Source: Trochalopteron elliotii
Taxonomy: Eukaryota > Chordata > Aves > Passeriformes > Leiothrichidae
Assembly (NCBI GenBank): GCA_024734555.1
Contig: JANPWX010000248.1
Coordinates: 508,040 to 572,039, forward strand
DNA length: 64,000 nt
Direction: 5' to 3'
In this document: positions 39,935 to 53,060 of the stretch, in pieces
Position numbering within the stretch: position 1 is the first letter of the stretch
Layout: every line of letters starts with the position of its first letter
Position numbers and translations under genes: made by a program
Notes under the pieces: generated by a model
Told to the model about the DNA's origin: nothing
What the model saw: the letters and a program-made list of their open reading frames with translations, nothing else
The model's database searches: none

Positions 39935-42900
39935 CTGTACCAAGAGAAGGTGGCAAGGCTTAGTGACACTCGCTGACACAGTATTTCCCCGCCCAGCACG
40001 CCAGGAACAGTTGCAAGGGTGAAGATAAGAGGCGGGGGAAGTCACGCAGGGCTCCCACGCTGCTCTGGAGGGCCCTGGGCTGGGGACAGGCACCCAGGGT
40101 CATATCTGTGGTGTCCCTGCTCACCATCCCACTCTCCTGCCTCCATCTGCTCACCCCTCGTGCCCAAAGATGCTGTTCAAAGTGTTTCTGTCAACTTGCT
40201 TTGCCTCTATTTAAGATCTCTCAGATACTCCCCAGATGTGCCCACACACACCTCGCTGAGCCTTCCCAGAGGAATCACAACCTCTGGGAGCCATGCAACA
40301 AGTAATCTGGACTTGGGCTGTGCCAGAAGTGACTGGAATGGGCCTGGGGTTGGAGAGATGAGCTGATATCAGCTACTCACAGCCCCACTCCTGTGTGCAG
40401 CCTCTAATCTATCACCAGCTCAAACTGCAGCTTCCTTTGCAGCCTTGAGGGATGTCCCAGCTCAGGGGAACAGTGTGACCACACTCCCAGCGCCAGGGGC
40501 TGGGATCAGCTTCACAAGACCAAAAAGAAGAAACATCCTAATGCAATAGGGGGATTTTTTTTTTTTGAGAGAGAGAGGGGTGTTTGGGGGTATTTTTGGT
40601 TTTTAAAATGCAGACAACTCAGCAGACAAAGCCTAAGGATCTCCAAAGCACAGCTCCTGTGGGAGCCAGTCCCATTCCAGGGGTGCTCTGTATTGCACTA
40701 CCAGCATCTCCAGTGGCCATGACCCCAAAGAAATCACCCCTCTGAGATGATGGCCCCACTCCCTGCTCTTCAAGCTGCCCCTCTCCTCACTCAATTAACT
40801 CACTAACAAGATGTGAGCAGTTTGTCCCACCCAGGAACACGGCCGGGTCCCCAGCACATCCAGCTGCACCCCAGCTCAGGCTGTGAGGGAGCTCAACTCA
40901 ACTTCTACCTCTTCAGTGATGAAAGCTGGCCTTGGGACCATTACCATCTAATTTGTTATCCACAGTTCTTACCAATATCTGTCAGCTGCAAGAAACTCTG
41001 CTTTTGAGTCCAGGCAAAGCAATTAAATGCTGCATTCCCATAGTGTACTGAATAGGTGGCAGAATTCTGCACTGAAATACAACCCAAACCTGCTACTTCT
41101 TGACTCCCAACAACAAAAAAGCTGCTTTGGAGAGCACAGAAAACACAAACTGGCACCTGAGCCCTCGTGTTGCTGCCTGGGATCTGCTCTGTCAGCCCCA
41201 GCACCTGCTCTGCCACCGAGCTGCCTCATTTATTTTCCTTATGGCAAGTCATAGGGAATGCCAGCGAGGTAACAAATGAACTTCGTTATTCCCAGCATTT
41301 CTTTCTGCTGTTTGCAGGAAGGGGAAGCAGGGAGGATACACACTGAAAAATCCATGTTTTCCTGCCCTGTCAGTACAGGTGGAATAACTTGGGTTGGAAT
41401 CGTTACAAAACCCACGTCCCAGAACATTTGTGTCTTCATTTATCTAAGCCTGCTTTCAAGAAAAGGAAAAAGTTCTAGGCTTTGCTTTCATGAAGTGGGG
41501 GAGATATTGAAGCTATGGGAAACTACTATTAAGTTTAACATACAATAACTACATTAATCCCATATTGCCAACTACTGTACATGTGGTCCAGCTTCCATGC
41601 AATTGAACCCTGATGTGCAGATTCTCCCTGCCATTACCATGCATAAATATAATATTCAGATGAATAACCATGCATTGATTAGCAACATGGTATCATTTAC
41701 ACATGTAGGCACCTATCCCAGCAGGTGAGTTAATCAGCAAGAGCAGGGAAAACCCCCTGACTTTCTTTCCTCTCTAAATAAATGCAGCAAAACAGTGAGA
41801 TTTTGTACACAAAGTTAGGGGCATTTCTGCCACAAAAAGTCTGAATTCCCTCACCCAAGCAAGGAAGGGGCACATTGCTAAATGACCCAAATTTTTCTAC
41901 CAAAACAGCACTAATTGTGCCTCTCCAGCACTTGGTGTCAGTTCCCTGATGACCATCCAGGGACCTACTGTCACCCACCTGCCTTCTCTTCCTCTCCCCC
42001 CTCCCATGAAACCCCCTTTCCCAGATGTACATGGCCAACCTGATATTGCCATACTCTGGAGAGCATGAAATCCTTAAGTCTTCTCCTATTCCTTCCTAAA
42101 ATGTTCCTAGGGCACATTAAGAAAGCAGAACTAATTTGGTTAATTTACAGGGAGGGAGATAAATTTTGCATAGAATTTATAACCCCAAAATAAAACCAGC
42201 TACTGTGTTAGACACCAAAACTGAAGCCCACAAGAAGCCAACACCTTCCTTTCCAAGCCCACTCCAACAGACAAGAAGCAAACAGGATTGTTAAATTTAA
42301 AAGCTTCCTGCTAATGACCTGGGGCATCTATAAATGCAGATAAAAACCATCTTTCTGAAGCTCTTTTTTAGCCTAAACATGTCTATTTAATGAGAATCAT
42401 CTGAGCAAACCAGGCTGTGACCAAGGGCTTGAGTCAGCCTTGAGTTGACCTGGGGCAAAAACTGAGCCAGTGAGCTGCTCCCTGGAGAAGGGCTGCCTTC
42501 CTGGTCTCATTCTTTCACTTCCACCACTCAGAAATATTTACTGGCTCACCAAGAGCAGCTTTTCAGTGCTGCCTCCAGATGCACAGGGAGGATGCAGAGA
42601 TGCTCCTCAAAACGTGTGCAGGTCACTCATCTGTATCACTTTTTGTCAATGACTGAATGCTCCGTGCACCAGAGCAAGATACCTGCCCAAACTGGGAACA
42701 TTGCACTGTTTTCATTTGAAAACTCCTCCTTCCAAACCTTACCTAGATTAGAAACATAAATGCTGTTGTTATTTCTCAGACAGTGCCTGCAGGAGCAGGC
42801 CAGACATATTTATGGCACAACACTGTGGCTGCCAGGCTGCCAAATGTCCAAACTTTGCAGTGACACGTGCTCAGCTGTGCACCAGGACCTGCCCAGAGTG

Positions 42901-43019
42901 ACCAGGGGAAGAGGCAGCAGCAATGGGGACACCTGGGTGGGAAAGCTGCCTTCCAGCCTCAGACACACTGAATTTCCCATGGGAAGACGACTCAGAGAGA
43001 ATAAAACCCAAGGAGATGC
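39935..43019 (-). other. probable CBFA2T2 5' intron, left part
   Basis: No exon, CR1 or LTR recognised. Short homopolymer runs (for example poly-T at about 40554-40566). Confidence 0.5.
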
Positions 43020-43696
43020 TGTGGCAGAGTCCAGGGCATCCCTTTGGATGACCTGGGACCCGAGGAAGGGAGTTTGAACCCTGGACAGGGGGTGTGGAGG
43101 CGGTCCAGGGGGGTTGGAGACCTTGGCACACAGCCCAGGAAGGCACCAGGTTTGATTTTAGTCCATGGGAGAGGCTTCCAACACTGAGAGAGGAATTACA
43201 AACCTCAAAGGGGTGAAAATAGTAGCTTAACACAGCACAGGGTGAAAATTTTTGTAGTTTTGGGGTTCTTAGAATAGAGGTAAATGGGGGACAAGATGGA
43301 GGATTTAGGGTGTTGCCCTAAGTTCCTCTCCTTCTTCCTCATCCTCCATCTTCTGAGGTGGTGATGACACAAAATAGTGAGAAGGGATTGGGTCAAGGTA
43401 GAAATGACCCTTCTAGTATAGGTACTAGACATTGGCACAAAACAGTAAATAATGGGCACGTGGTTATCTGTATAAGAGCAAAGCAAGGCCCCATGGGCGG
43501 GCAGTGGCCTCGTGTCCCAGCCCTGTCCGGACCTGGGCTGGGTGCGGAGAGAATTCTGAGATATCAAATAATAAACAACACCAGAAACCTGAAAACAAGG
43601 CCTTGGAGACTCTGCTTCTTTCTTGTGACATGGCTCAGGGCTTTTAGAGGGCCAAGGACTTTTAACAACCTGAATCTCAGGTGAGAAACCAAACCT
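43020..43696 (+). mobile_element. old ERV-type LTR relic, copy B
   Basis: Starts 'TGTGGCAGAGTCCAGGGC', has AATAAA at 43570-43575 and a downstream 'ttggagactctgcttctttc' block. Homologous along its length to the reverse complement of 1890-2564. No target-site duplication was found and the right boundary is uncertain, because similarity persists weakly beyond the apparent U5 end. No internal genes. Confidence 0.65.
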
Positions 43697-46600
43697 GAGA
43701 GTGCTGTTTTAGCCTTGGCTCCATGGCAGAATCCCATCTCCCCAGCAGTGGCGAGCTGTGCAGCGCCGATTTCGCAGCGCCGCTTCAGTTCTCAGCTGCT
43801 CCCTGGGCACGGGCAGCTGCAGCCACAAACCAGCCTGTGCTCCTGCCCCAGATATTCCTGTGGCCCATTTAAGGAGCCCAGGTGTGCAAGACACCAGAAA
43901 GTGCCAGAGCTGTGAGTACACCTGGAGCCCTCTCTCCCTGCCAGGCCCCGGGTTCATCTGCCCCCACTCTGGCTGTCTGTGTGCACCAGATTTCCTTCAC
44001 TGCTCCAGTTCCCACCCTGGCGTAACAAATGAAAAAGGAACATATGTCAGGATTAAGTGCAGCTGATGATTTTCCTTTCTGGAGAGGAGAAAGAGCAAAG
44101 TGAGACAACAGGACGAGATGCCAAGGGAAAATCTGGGGTCTCAATTGATCCTCAGAGAGGTCCCACTCCTGCATTTCCCAGCTCTCCAACACCACAGCTC
44201 ATTTCAGAGGGGGCAGTTTCAACACCAGCTCCAGACAGATCTTATCCTATTCATTTTCTTTAAGGAAGTCTTCCACCTCTGGTGTACAAAGAGAGTAATG
44301 CTGTGACAGGTAACTTCAGCATTTACTTGCACTAAAAACTGTATAAAGAAGCTGTTTTATTAATCTCTTCATGCCTGTGGGCTTGAGAAAATGGAAAAGG
44401 CAGAAGAAAAAAAAAAAAAACAGCAACAAGTTAGGGAGTATCTCAAGTACACTGGAATTTAAATTAATCCTTAAATTCCTCTGGCAATTAGAGAATAAAC
44501 TAAGTGATGAAAAAGAAGTAAAAACAGTGCATGAGGAGAACTGGATGTTACTTTCCCCAAAAAAGCAAGATTAGGAGCTGGAGAAGAGTGACAGTGAGAC
44601 AGACAGACACAAATTGTCTCCTTCTCATCCTCTTCCCAAAGTTCAAAATATGATTCAAGGCAGTATCAGGAGATGCTCCATTCAGCTCAAGAGAAAGCTT
44701 TGATCTATATTCCCTGGCAAAGCCATGGATTTGCTGAGACCACGGCAAGAGAGGAAGAGACACTGCTACAGAGCAGAAAATGGGGATGTTTTATATGAAT
44801 TTACACTGTAGTGTCTGCACAGGCACAATTTAACCCAGTCACCTCCCTGAGTGGTATCTTCAGCCATTCCTGATGCACGGGTAGGATTCCCCTTGATTCC
44901 ATGGCACAAGAGGTAAGGAGGAAGGATGAGCCTGCCTGCCCTGGGAGTGATTTTGGAGCTCTCATTTGTAAATAAGCTGCAAAGAGTCAGAACTGTGTCT
45001 CACCAACCCATGTGCCAGACTTGAGCTCTCCAGCTTTCTGTAGAAGTCAAACCATGAAGTATCTTGGAAGAAATAAGAGAAATCCACATGAAACATGAGA
45101 CAGCCCTGCAACAGCTATGCCCAGGTAAGGGTTTGCTTTCCCCTTTGGCAGTTTGCAGGACAGACAACAGGCTCAAAATCAGAGCTTGTCAACAAAGCTT
45201 TCACCACTAAGTGGTTACACTGCAAACCTGTAAATTAACAAAGGTATTTTTTGAGTAAAAGGCTGTGTACAAGGGTTTGCCCAGTGATTCAATCTCAGGA
45301 AGGAAAGCATGTAATGACTTCAGACAGAAAGGTTTAATCAAAGCAGGTGTTTTCAACTTTCATCTGGAACAGGCAGAACATATTCAAAAACTAAAAAGCC
45401 TCTCCTTACCCCAAAAAGTTAAAAGCCCCAAATTCATACCTGCCCCTTGAGAACAAGGGACTGGAGAACTGTCCCAGTAACAACAGCCAAGGTTGGGTCC
45501 AGCAGGAAAAATTCTTTGGTCACCCACGAGGCAGGTCTGAGCTTATTCCAGAGCTAGTGGACAAACAGACACCCCAAAGGTGACCCAGCCCATCCCAAAA
45601 CATCCCTCAAAGCAAGGGAGATCAGCCACCCTCCAGCCACACCTCTCCTTCCACTGGCCCTGACACCTCAGGTGAGGACTCAGGCTAGAGCCACGAATTA
45701 CAGGTTGCCTACAAGCGAGCAAAATGATCCCTTCCTACAAACAGTCCTTGGAACTTCTTTCCCCACCATTTACACAGATCAGAGGCCCTGGTTCCAGATA
45801 AAGCAATGCCAAACTTGGCTAAATGGACAGACAGGCCATTGGAAAGGGGGAGATGAAGGAGGGACAGACCTTCAACAGCCCCCTCTGACCCAAACTGTTC
45901 TGTAATTCTGCCAGTAGCTCCATGTCTCATGGTGGAGGGCAGGCCAGGGAAATGCCCTGACATCCCCAGTGAGGAGGACGTGCTGCAGTTGGCTCCTCAC
46001 AGGGTCCCTGTTGATTGTCTGAATGCAGACGAGAGGCAGCATCAGTGTAACCTGACCTGATAATGTAAATAGGGTGAAATGAAATATGGTTCGCCACCTC
46101 CCCAGCTTTGGCGAATGTTTATTTTGAATAACATGCTTATCTGCTCCAACTGCTCACCATCTGTTTTCAGTCTCCACCAAGCTAATATTTTTCACATTTA
46201 GGAACTGAGAAATGGGAAGAATTACATTTAAATTTTATTAACATCTTTCCTCCGCTCCAAGGTTGCCTTTCCCTCCCCTTGATGGCTCTAAGCCATCTGT
46301 GGAGCACCTTTGCAGTTCTCCAAGGCATGCAGATGAGAGGTGATCTACATGCAAAGCAAGAGCATCATTACTCAGGCTTCCAAAAGATGCCATTTACTGC
46401 TTCTCCACCACAATTCCCTCCCTCACCTGCTCCCAGACAGCTTCCCTCAAGCTCAAATTCAAATCACATCATCAAGGGAAAAGTAATATTTAATCTTTTT
46501 GCAGCACTGCTGCATCAAAAAGCGATGGAGGGGGAAGACTGAAGATAAGCATCAGGCACAAGGCAGCCAATACAGCAGCTTTCAGAAAAAAAGGATGGTT

Positions 46601-49600
46601 GGGTCTGTCCCAATTTGGAGGAGAGTGAGACACTGGGAGGTCTGTAGTCAAGATGACTTCTCTCTACAAATATTGACATTTATTTGCTTCTGGGGTGGTT
46701 TCTAGAGGTCTTTCTTTGCTGGACTCAACAAAAGGTGATTTACAACCAGCACTGGGGGACATGAGTGTGTGGAATAAGCAGGTCACCAGCAAGGGCTGGT
46801 CACACAAGGTCCCTCTCCATGCCCCAGAGCTGGCCAAGATGCTACTACCGCATCAGTGGCAGTGGGTAACTCATGCCACTGTACAGATATTTCCTCCACT
46901 CCATGTGATCAGCCTATTTTTACCCCGTTGAGCTCAGTTTTATGGCACATCCAGGCTCCTGAGCTGTAAGATGCTGTGGGAGTGGAGAGAGGGCTCGGCC
47001 CCTCTCAGGAGAGCCTTGCATCACACAGGAGGGAGCTGCTGAGCCTGGGATAGGCATTTTATAAATCAAAAATAAACGCCTGTATCTCCATTGCCATCTA
47101 GTCCTCTCCCACACACAGCTGTTTCACTTTAAATCTCAATTCAATGTGAAACTCAGATAGAAGAACTTGAAAGAGCAAAGTATGTTATCGTTCGCAAGCA
47201 GTCCAGAAAGCAGTTAATAAGGGAAATAAGATTAATAATTTATTCCTGAAGGCAGACTGCAGATCTTTATCCATCCTGTCCTTCAGTGATTTTTATAAAA
47301 TCCTATTAATGTGCCTGGCTCTAGGAACTCAGTGGAGGCACAGGTTGGATTTGGGAGCAGTTCTCAGCCAGACAAGGCAGCTGCAGCTCCAGCTCTGCCC
47401 ATGCCATGGCCATGTCAGAGCCAGAAGGACAAACCTGCCTGCATGGCATCCCTGCCTCCTGAGCTCTGCTTTCCTCTGGGGCCATGAATTCAATAACCAA
47501 ACCCTGGACATGGGATTCACCCCATGAACTATCACATTCAACACACCCCAGAGCTGTTGTACATCAAACCCCCAAATTCTGGTCATTTCGCTCCTACAAG
47601 AACACAAACCACCCTGTTGATGTGATCCCCACTCTCCTGCTCTCTTTTCCATGAAGGAGGCAGGGAAAAATGACTGCAATTTCCACCCAGGAGCTGTTGC
47701 TACTCTAGCCCCCACACCACAGCCATTCCTTTCCCACACCACTAGCATCCCTACAAATAAATTTTGGGGACCCAAGTTCGTCCCTTGGTGTCCCTGGCAG
47801 CAGCTTTTGCTCATCACTGTCTCAAAGGGATGCTGTGAGCTCTGCCAGGGAGCCTGTGGTGCCCTGGGGCACAGAACCCTCCTCATCCTCACCAGCTGAT
47901 TGCTCTGTCCTCATCAGAGACAGCCACCCTTGAGGGAGGCATACACTCCTGGAATATAGCCCAGGAGAATACTTTCCTGGAAACCAAGGCCTGCATTGCA
48001 GTTTTAGGCTAGGAAGCACTTTGGGGATTGAGGGGAGTGATGCAGCCTCCCCAAACCATCCCTGTGGCTGGGTTATAACCTGGGACAGGGCACTCATTCA
48101 GCAAAGCCAGAGTGGCTCACTAATTCATTTGCTTAGTTACTGCTAAGTATTTTAGTAATTTTTCATTAATTCCTTGTTCCATTTAAGATTACAGAATCAA
48201 CACTATTTTTTTTTTTTATCACCCACTCCCATAACAATATTAAGAAATATTTCCTCCTCCACACTATTTACTCCTTGGGCTAAAGCACTCGGAATGAAAA
48301 ATGAAAGCAGTTACAGATATCAAACGGGCAATTATCACAATCATGGCAAAAAAAATTAGTTCTTAAAAGTCTCAGCCTGCTGCACACTGCTCTCCAAAGC
48401 CTCTGACTCTGAGCAGAGCAACGGTGGCGGGAGCAAAGTTTCCAGATGGGAACATCTGTGTCTCATTTGCCTCAGGGAAGAAAACACCAGCAAGATTAAC
48501 GGCTCCTGAGGCTGGTGGAGCCCAGACACAACACGTACAGAAGGGATGCCATGGAGAAAGGCTTGGAGCAACAGCCTGCTAGCAAAGATTGGGGGTTTTA
48601 ATTTAATTTAATTTTTTATTTTATTTAGTTTTTATTATTTTTGCAGCGCTTCTATACGTGGGAAAAGGAGATGTCAGGGCAAAAGAGAGCTTGGGTTTTA
48701 TTTATGGGAAATGCTGTACAGAGTTGGAAGCAAGAATTGAGTTAATTATGCTTGTATTAAAAAAATAAATAAAAGCAGCACTTTTATCATCTCAGCTACT
48801 TTTTAGATAGAAAAATGCATTTTAAGAGTTGGCTTTAAGGGGTTACACCCCCAAGAGGTCTGAAATTGCTCCCTGCCCACAGCATCAAGTCCATGGATTT
48901 GCCCCTCCAGGGTCCAGTGAACACCAAGTTTACACCACAGAGTAAGAAATGATCCAACAAATGGGAAACTCATGGTTGAATGACCAAGTCTCCCCTGGCA
49001 ATGGCAGCAAAAGCCTGTTTTTCCCTTGGGAGCATTCCTTAAATTCTGCCACAGTTTAGGGACCACGTTCCTGAAGGTGGGCAGGCATATAATCCACAGG
49101 TTATACAGAACAACAACTGAGCACTGTAATTTTGAGAGTGCAAATCTGTTTCTCATTCTGCTTAGGCTAAACACCACGGAGTAAATAAAGCTGAAACTTT
49201 TGTACCTGTAAAATTTTGGGAGGTCCAAAAGAGGGGAAAACACAGTGAAACAAGCTCTAACTTTAGAAAGCATTTTCCACCTTAACAGAGGCTTCGAGAC
49301 AGCCTTTAGGACATGATTTTATCTAGCCCTCATAAATCCTTTTAAAACATGGATTGCTGGCCATTTAACAAGCAGCTCCACCCTTCTCCTGCTCTCCAGA
49401 TGAAACACATTCACACTGGGCTCCATTTTGTTCCTTCCTTCTCTGACCCAGCAGTACCAGCAAAGCAGCAGAGCCTGGGGAACCGTGGTTAATTGGCATC
49501 CTCTAATTACTAATTAGCTCCAAGGGGCTCTCTGCAGCATCAAACAGTCAATAGGAATGCATCCACTGATTTAAACAGGCTTGGGAAAAGCAGAGCTGCT

Positions 49601-52069
49601 GGAGCAGGATCCTAGGAGTGACCCAAGGAACTGCACAGGGAATCCACAGCTCCTCATGGATGATCCAGCACGGGGCCACCATCACTGCAGACCTTGCTGT
49701 GCTTCTCAGGAGCAGCTCTGGAGGAGCCTCAGGGAGGGTTATGGGGTTCTCTCATCCAAGGGGAGCATTCCTAGGGGGTTCTGGCTGCTCTGCAGCTTCT
49801 CCTGCACAAGAGCCTCTCACATGGATGCTGCAATTAGAGGTGTCCGAGCAGCATTTGTGGTTTAATAATCCACTGTAAGATATTTAAGCCACAAATTCAT
49901 CCCACCACCACTCCACAAACTCCGTTTAGGACCCTGAGTCTCCTCACTGCCTGACTTTACCCAAAGAGCTGAGGAAAGGGGAACGTGCACAGAGCAGATC
50001 CCAGCAGGAGTGCAGCACACGCAGCAAGGCCACAGCTCCCACTCTGCAGCACTGCCCTTCTCTCCCTGCTGAGCTGCTCCAGGAAATCCAGGTGAGCACT
50101 GCAGCTCTGGCATTCCCATGGCTTCCCCAGGAGAGCCCCCTTCCCAGGGGAATCCTGCAGCTTCCACACTGTGAGTCTGGTTCATCCCAAAAGTGATGGT
50201 CACCAGGTCAGCGAGCCTCAGTTTTCACTGCCTGGTGTTTTATGTCCTTGCTCTCAGTTTCAGTAGGAAAAGCTGTGGAAAAGGAGGACATTTTCTAAAC
50301 AATTCCATAAGAAATTTAGGAGAAGGCTGAGAAGGGGGCTGTTTCTGGGTCAGCACAGTGAGCCCCTTAGCTGAAGGCTTCCCACCAGCAGCTCTGCTCA
50401 CTGTGGGATGAACCCCTGCCTCTCCAAGGACAATCATTTGGGAAGTTTCCTATGAGAAAAGCATCCCATTGAGCAGAGGCCACTGCACTGCCTGGAGCAT
50501 TTTTAACCCCAAGCAGCTGAGAGATGGTATGATACCCCTTATCACAGTGCCAGCTGAGCTCAGATCCCAATCCCACAGCCCCTGGCACTTCGGGTCCTGC
50601 CCACCCCTGTGCCTCTGCTCCCAGTTAGGTGCTGGGAATAACTCTGGCCATGTGCAGGACAAGTTCCTACAGGGATGTGCATGCTCTGTACAAAAATTCC
50701 CACAGATTGTGAGGAGGAGAGCAAGGTTTACTCCAGTTTTTTGTCATCAGAGAATCCAGAAATCCTTCAGCCACAGCAGCTCCTTTGGGGGAGAGAGCCT
50801 GGTCTGTGCAAACGTGTCCTTTCCCCCCAGGCATCCCTGAGATGGGATTGGAGCTCCACAGTGCTCCTGCCTCACTGGGTACAACAAACACAGGCATTGT
50901 CCATGACCTGGACAGGTCCACACCCCACACTGCCACATCCCAGGGATCCACACAGCAGGGCACAGACAGCCTGGAGAACCTTGACCTTGGAAGTTCAAGC
51001 AACACAACTCAAAATGAGAACAGCCTGAAAAATCATTAAATCTTTCAAAATAAAAGGATGGATTCAAACCCACCTTAAGAATCACCCAGTGACTGAAGAT
51101 TTGGGAGCTTTAAACCTGATTACTAAAGACATACAGGAGGAGTTTAAAGTCAAGCTTTAAAACCATTTAAGAAGACAAGCCTCTTGCTGTCCTCCATCTT
51201 CCAAACCCTGCTGCTTGATGGTTTGGTTCCCAACACTGTAAATCAACCTTAAAATCAGCACTGACCTCAGAAAACAATGAGTACTGAGCAAATCTGGATT
51301 TCTTAGAGCATCATGAATATCACTGAGCACACAGGGATCTGGGCTAATGAGAACAGGAACAGCAGCTCTGGGGTTTAAGGGCAGGGGTATCCAGTGAGTA
51401 GAGAGTACTCCAAATGAGTAAAACACAAACTGGGGTAAAAAAGTCTCTGCATACCAGGCAGACACAAAGCAGCAGTGCCAGCAGCTCAAGCACCACTACC
51501 AGTAATTGTAAATAACAGCAATTAAAAAAAGCAAGGTCACTTCTTCTAGAAGTGAGATCTCAAGGCAGAAAACCACATTTAATCCATAACAACCAACGTG
51601 ACCACAGAGAGGCACAAATAATACTAAGGACACCCAAAGCTATTACAAAAGCCTATATTAAACTAGAAGAAACCCCAAAACTAACAACCAACCTGTTTGT
51701 TAGGCACAGGGCAGGTACAAATCCTGACCATCTGGAGAAGGAAACAGTCCAGAGGGTCATAGTCAGAGGGGCCAGTTTAGATGAGAACAATGGTCGTTTT
51801 AGCAAAAACAAAACAAACCAAATCCAGCAAAACAAACCACGAACCAAGTTCTACCACAAACCCAAAATGAAGCAATCAAGGAAGGATACAGAAAAACATC
51901 CCCCTTGGGTCCCTGAAGTCATACCATTTCCAAATATAAAACAGAGTCTAACACAGTCTCTCTTCTCCAGATGGAGGATGAAGAGAAGGAGCTCACCACT
52001 GCCAGCCAGCTCCAGGGCTAAAGCTCCACCAGACTTAATCCAAAACTGGGCAAGTTGTCCAAGAAATCA
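43697..52069 (-). other. probable CBFA2T2 5' intron, middle part
   Basis: Largely unique A/T-moderate sequence with poly-A (44407-44420) and A/T runs (48597-48650). A block at about 46020-46260 (gently A/T-rich, few CpG) looks like candidate conserved non-coding sequence. No exon recognised. A CR1-like tail of about 25 bp near 45887-45911 is too short to call. Confidence 0.5.
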
Positions 52070-52440
52070 AGGAGGAACTTGGGAAAGATTTGGGAGATCT
52101 TTCATCCTCATTATTTACAACTTCCTGTAAGTGCCAGAGGGGACTCCATCCCTCTGTCAGTGTCTGCAGAAGGGTCAGAGCAGGGACCAGACTCTGCTCT
52201 GTGGTGACAAGAGGAACTGGCAGGAACTGATGCCCAGGAAGTTACACCTGAATGTGAAAAACTTCTTTACTGTGTGGGATTGCCCAGGGAGGGCAAATAT
52301 CTCCCTCACTAGAGGTGTTCCAGAACTGTCTGGACACAACTCTGTGCCACATGCTCTGGGATGACCCAGCTGGAGCAGGGATATGGGACCAGAGGCCCCA
52401 CTGTGGTCCCTTCCTATCTGACCCACCCTGAGGTTGTGTG
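52070..52440 (+). mobile_element. CR1 LINE 3' fragment
   Basis: 'cccaggaagttacacctgaa' then 'aaaacttctttactgtgtgg', 'cccagggagggcaaatatctc' and 'ggatgacccagctggagcag' follow the usual CR1 3' order. The terminal repeat is degenerate. Confidence 0.82.
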
Positions 52441-52902
52441 AGCAGGAGTGTCCCTTGCCCCAGAGCCAGGGTGGCTTTCCCAGGCAGCCCTGGCACAGTG
52501 CTGGCAGTGCTGCCCACACCAACACCCCTGCCCTGCTGATGCTGCTGAGGTAGCCAAGCCTCACTAATGACTCCCCAGCTCACTTCATTCACTTGGGTGC
52601 TAAGTGCATTCAGTGCTGCCCAGCTAATAGTCCCTGCCATCAATGGCACACACAGGAGCCCTGCCAAGATGACAATTCTGCCTCTTAAAAACACTCCTCA
52701 CACCACTACACAAATGGCTTTTCCTCTGTGCCCCAAGCCTGACCAGCCTGTGGGAAATTTCCACCATTCCCCGGAGCTGGAAGCACAGGAGGAACACATT
52801 TAGGGGTGTGGGGCCCCTACACACCTATGAGCCAGCATCTCCTGCAGAGTCCAGGCACAGAGAGATCAGGATGGACAGGAGAACCATCAAAGTTCACTAT
52901 TT

Positions 52903-53060
52903 AGAATCATGGAATGGTTTGGGTTGGAAGGGACCTTAAACTTCACCCCATTCCAAACCCCTGAACACCTTCCACCAGACCAGGGTACTCCAAAGCCTGC
53001 TCAACTGGAACATGAACACTGCCAGGGATGGGGGATCCACAACTTCTTGGTCTGCTCCCA
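52903..53060 (-). mobile_element. CR1 LINE 3' fragment
   Basis: Begins 'agaatcatggaatggtttgg' then 'gttggaagggaccttaaa', the complemented CR1 3' end, running to 'ggggatccacaacttcttgg'. Confidence 0.92.

Noticed and set aside
39360..39956. 198-codon Leu/Ala/Cys-rich protein from the minisatellite as a separate gene
   Set aside because: It is the CBFA2T2 exon plus translated tandem repeat; the donor after 39791 explains where coding ends.
45887..45911. CR1-like tail 'ccctctgacccaaactgttc'
   Set aside because: Too short and without upstream CR1 sequence to support an element.
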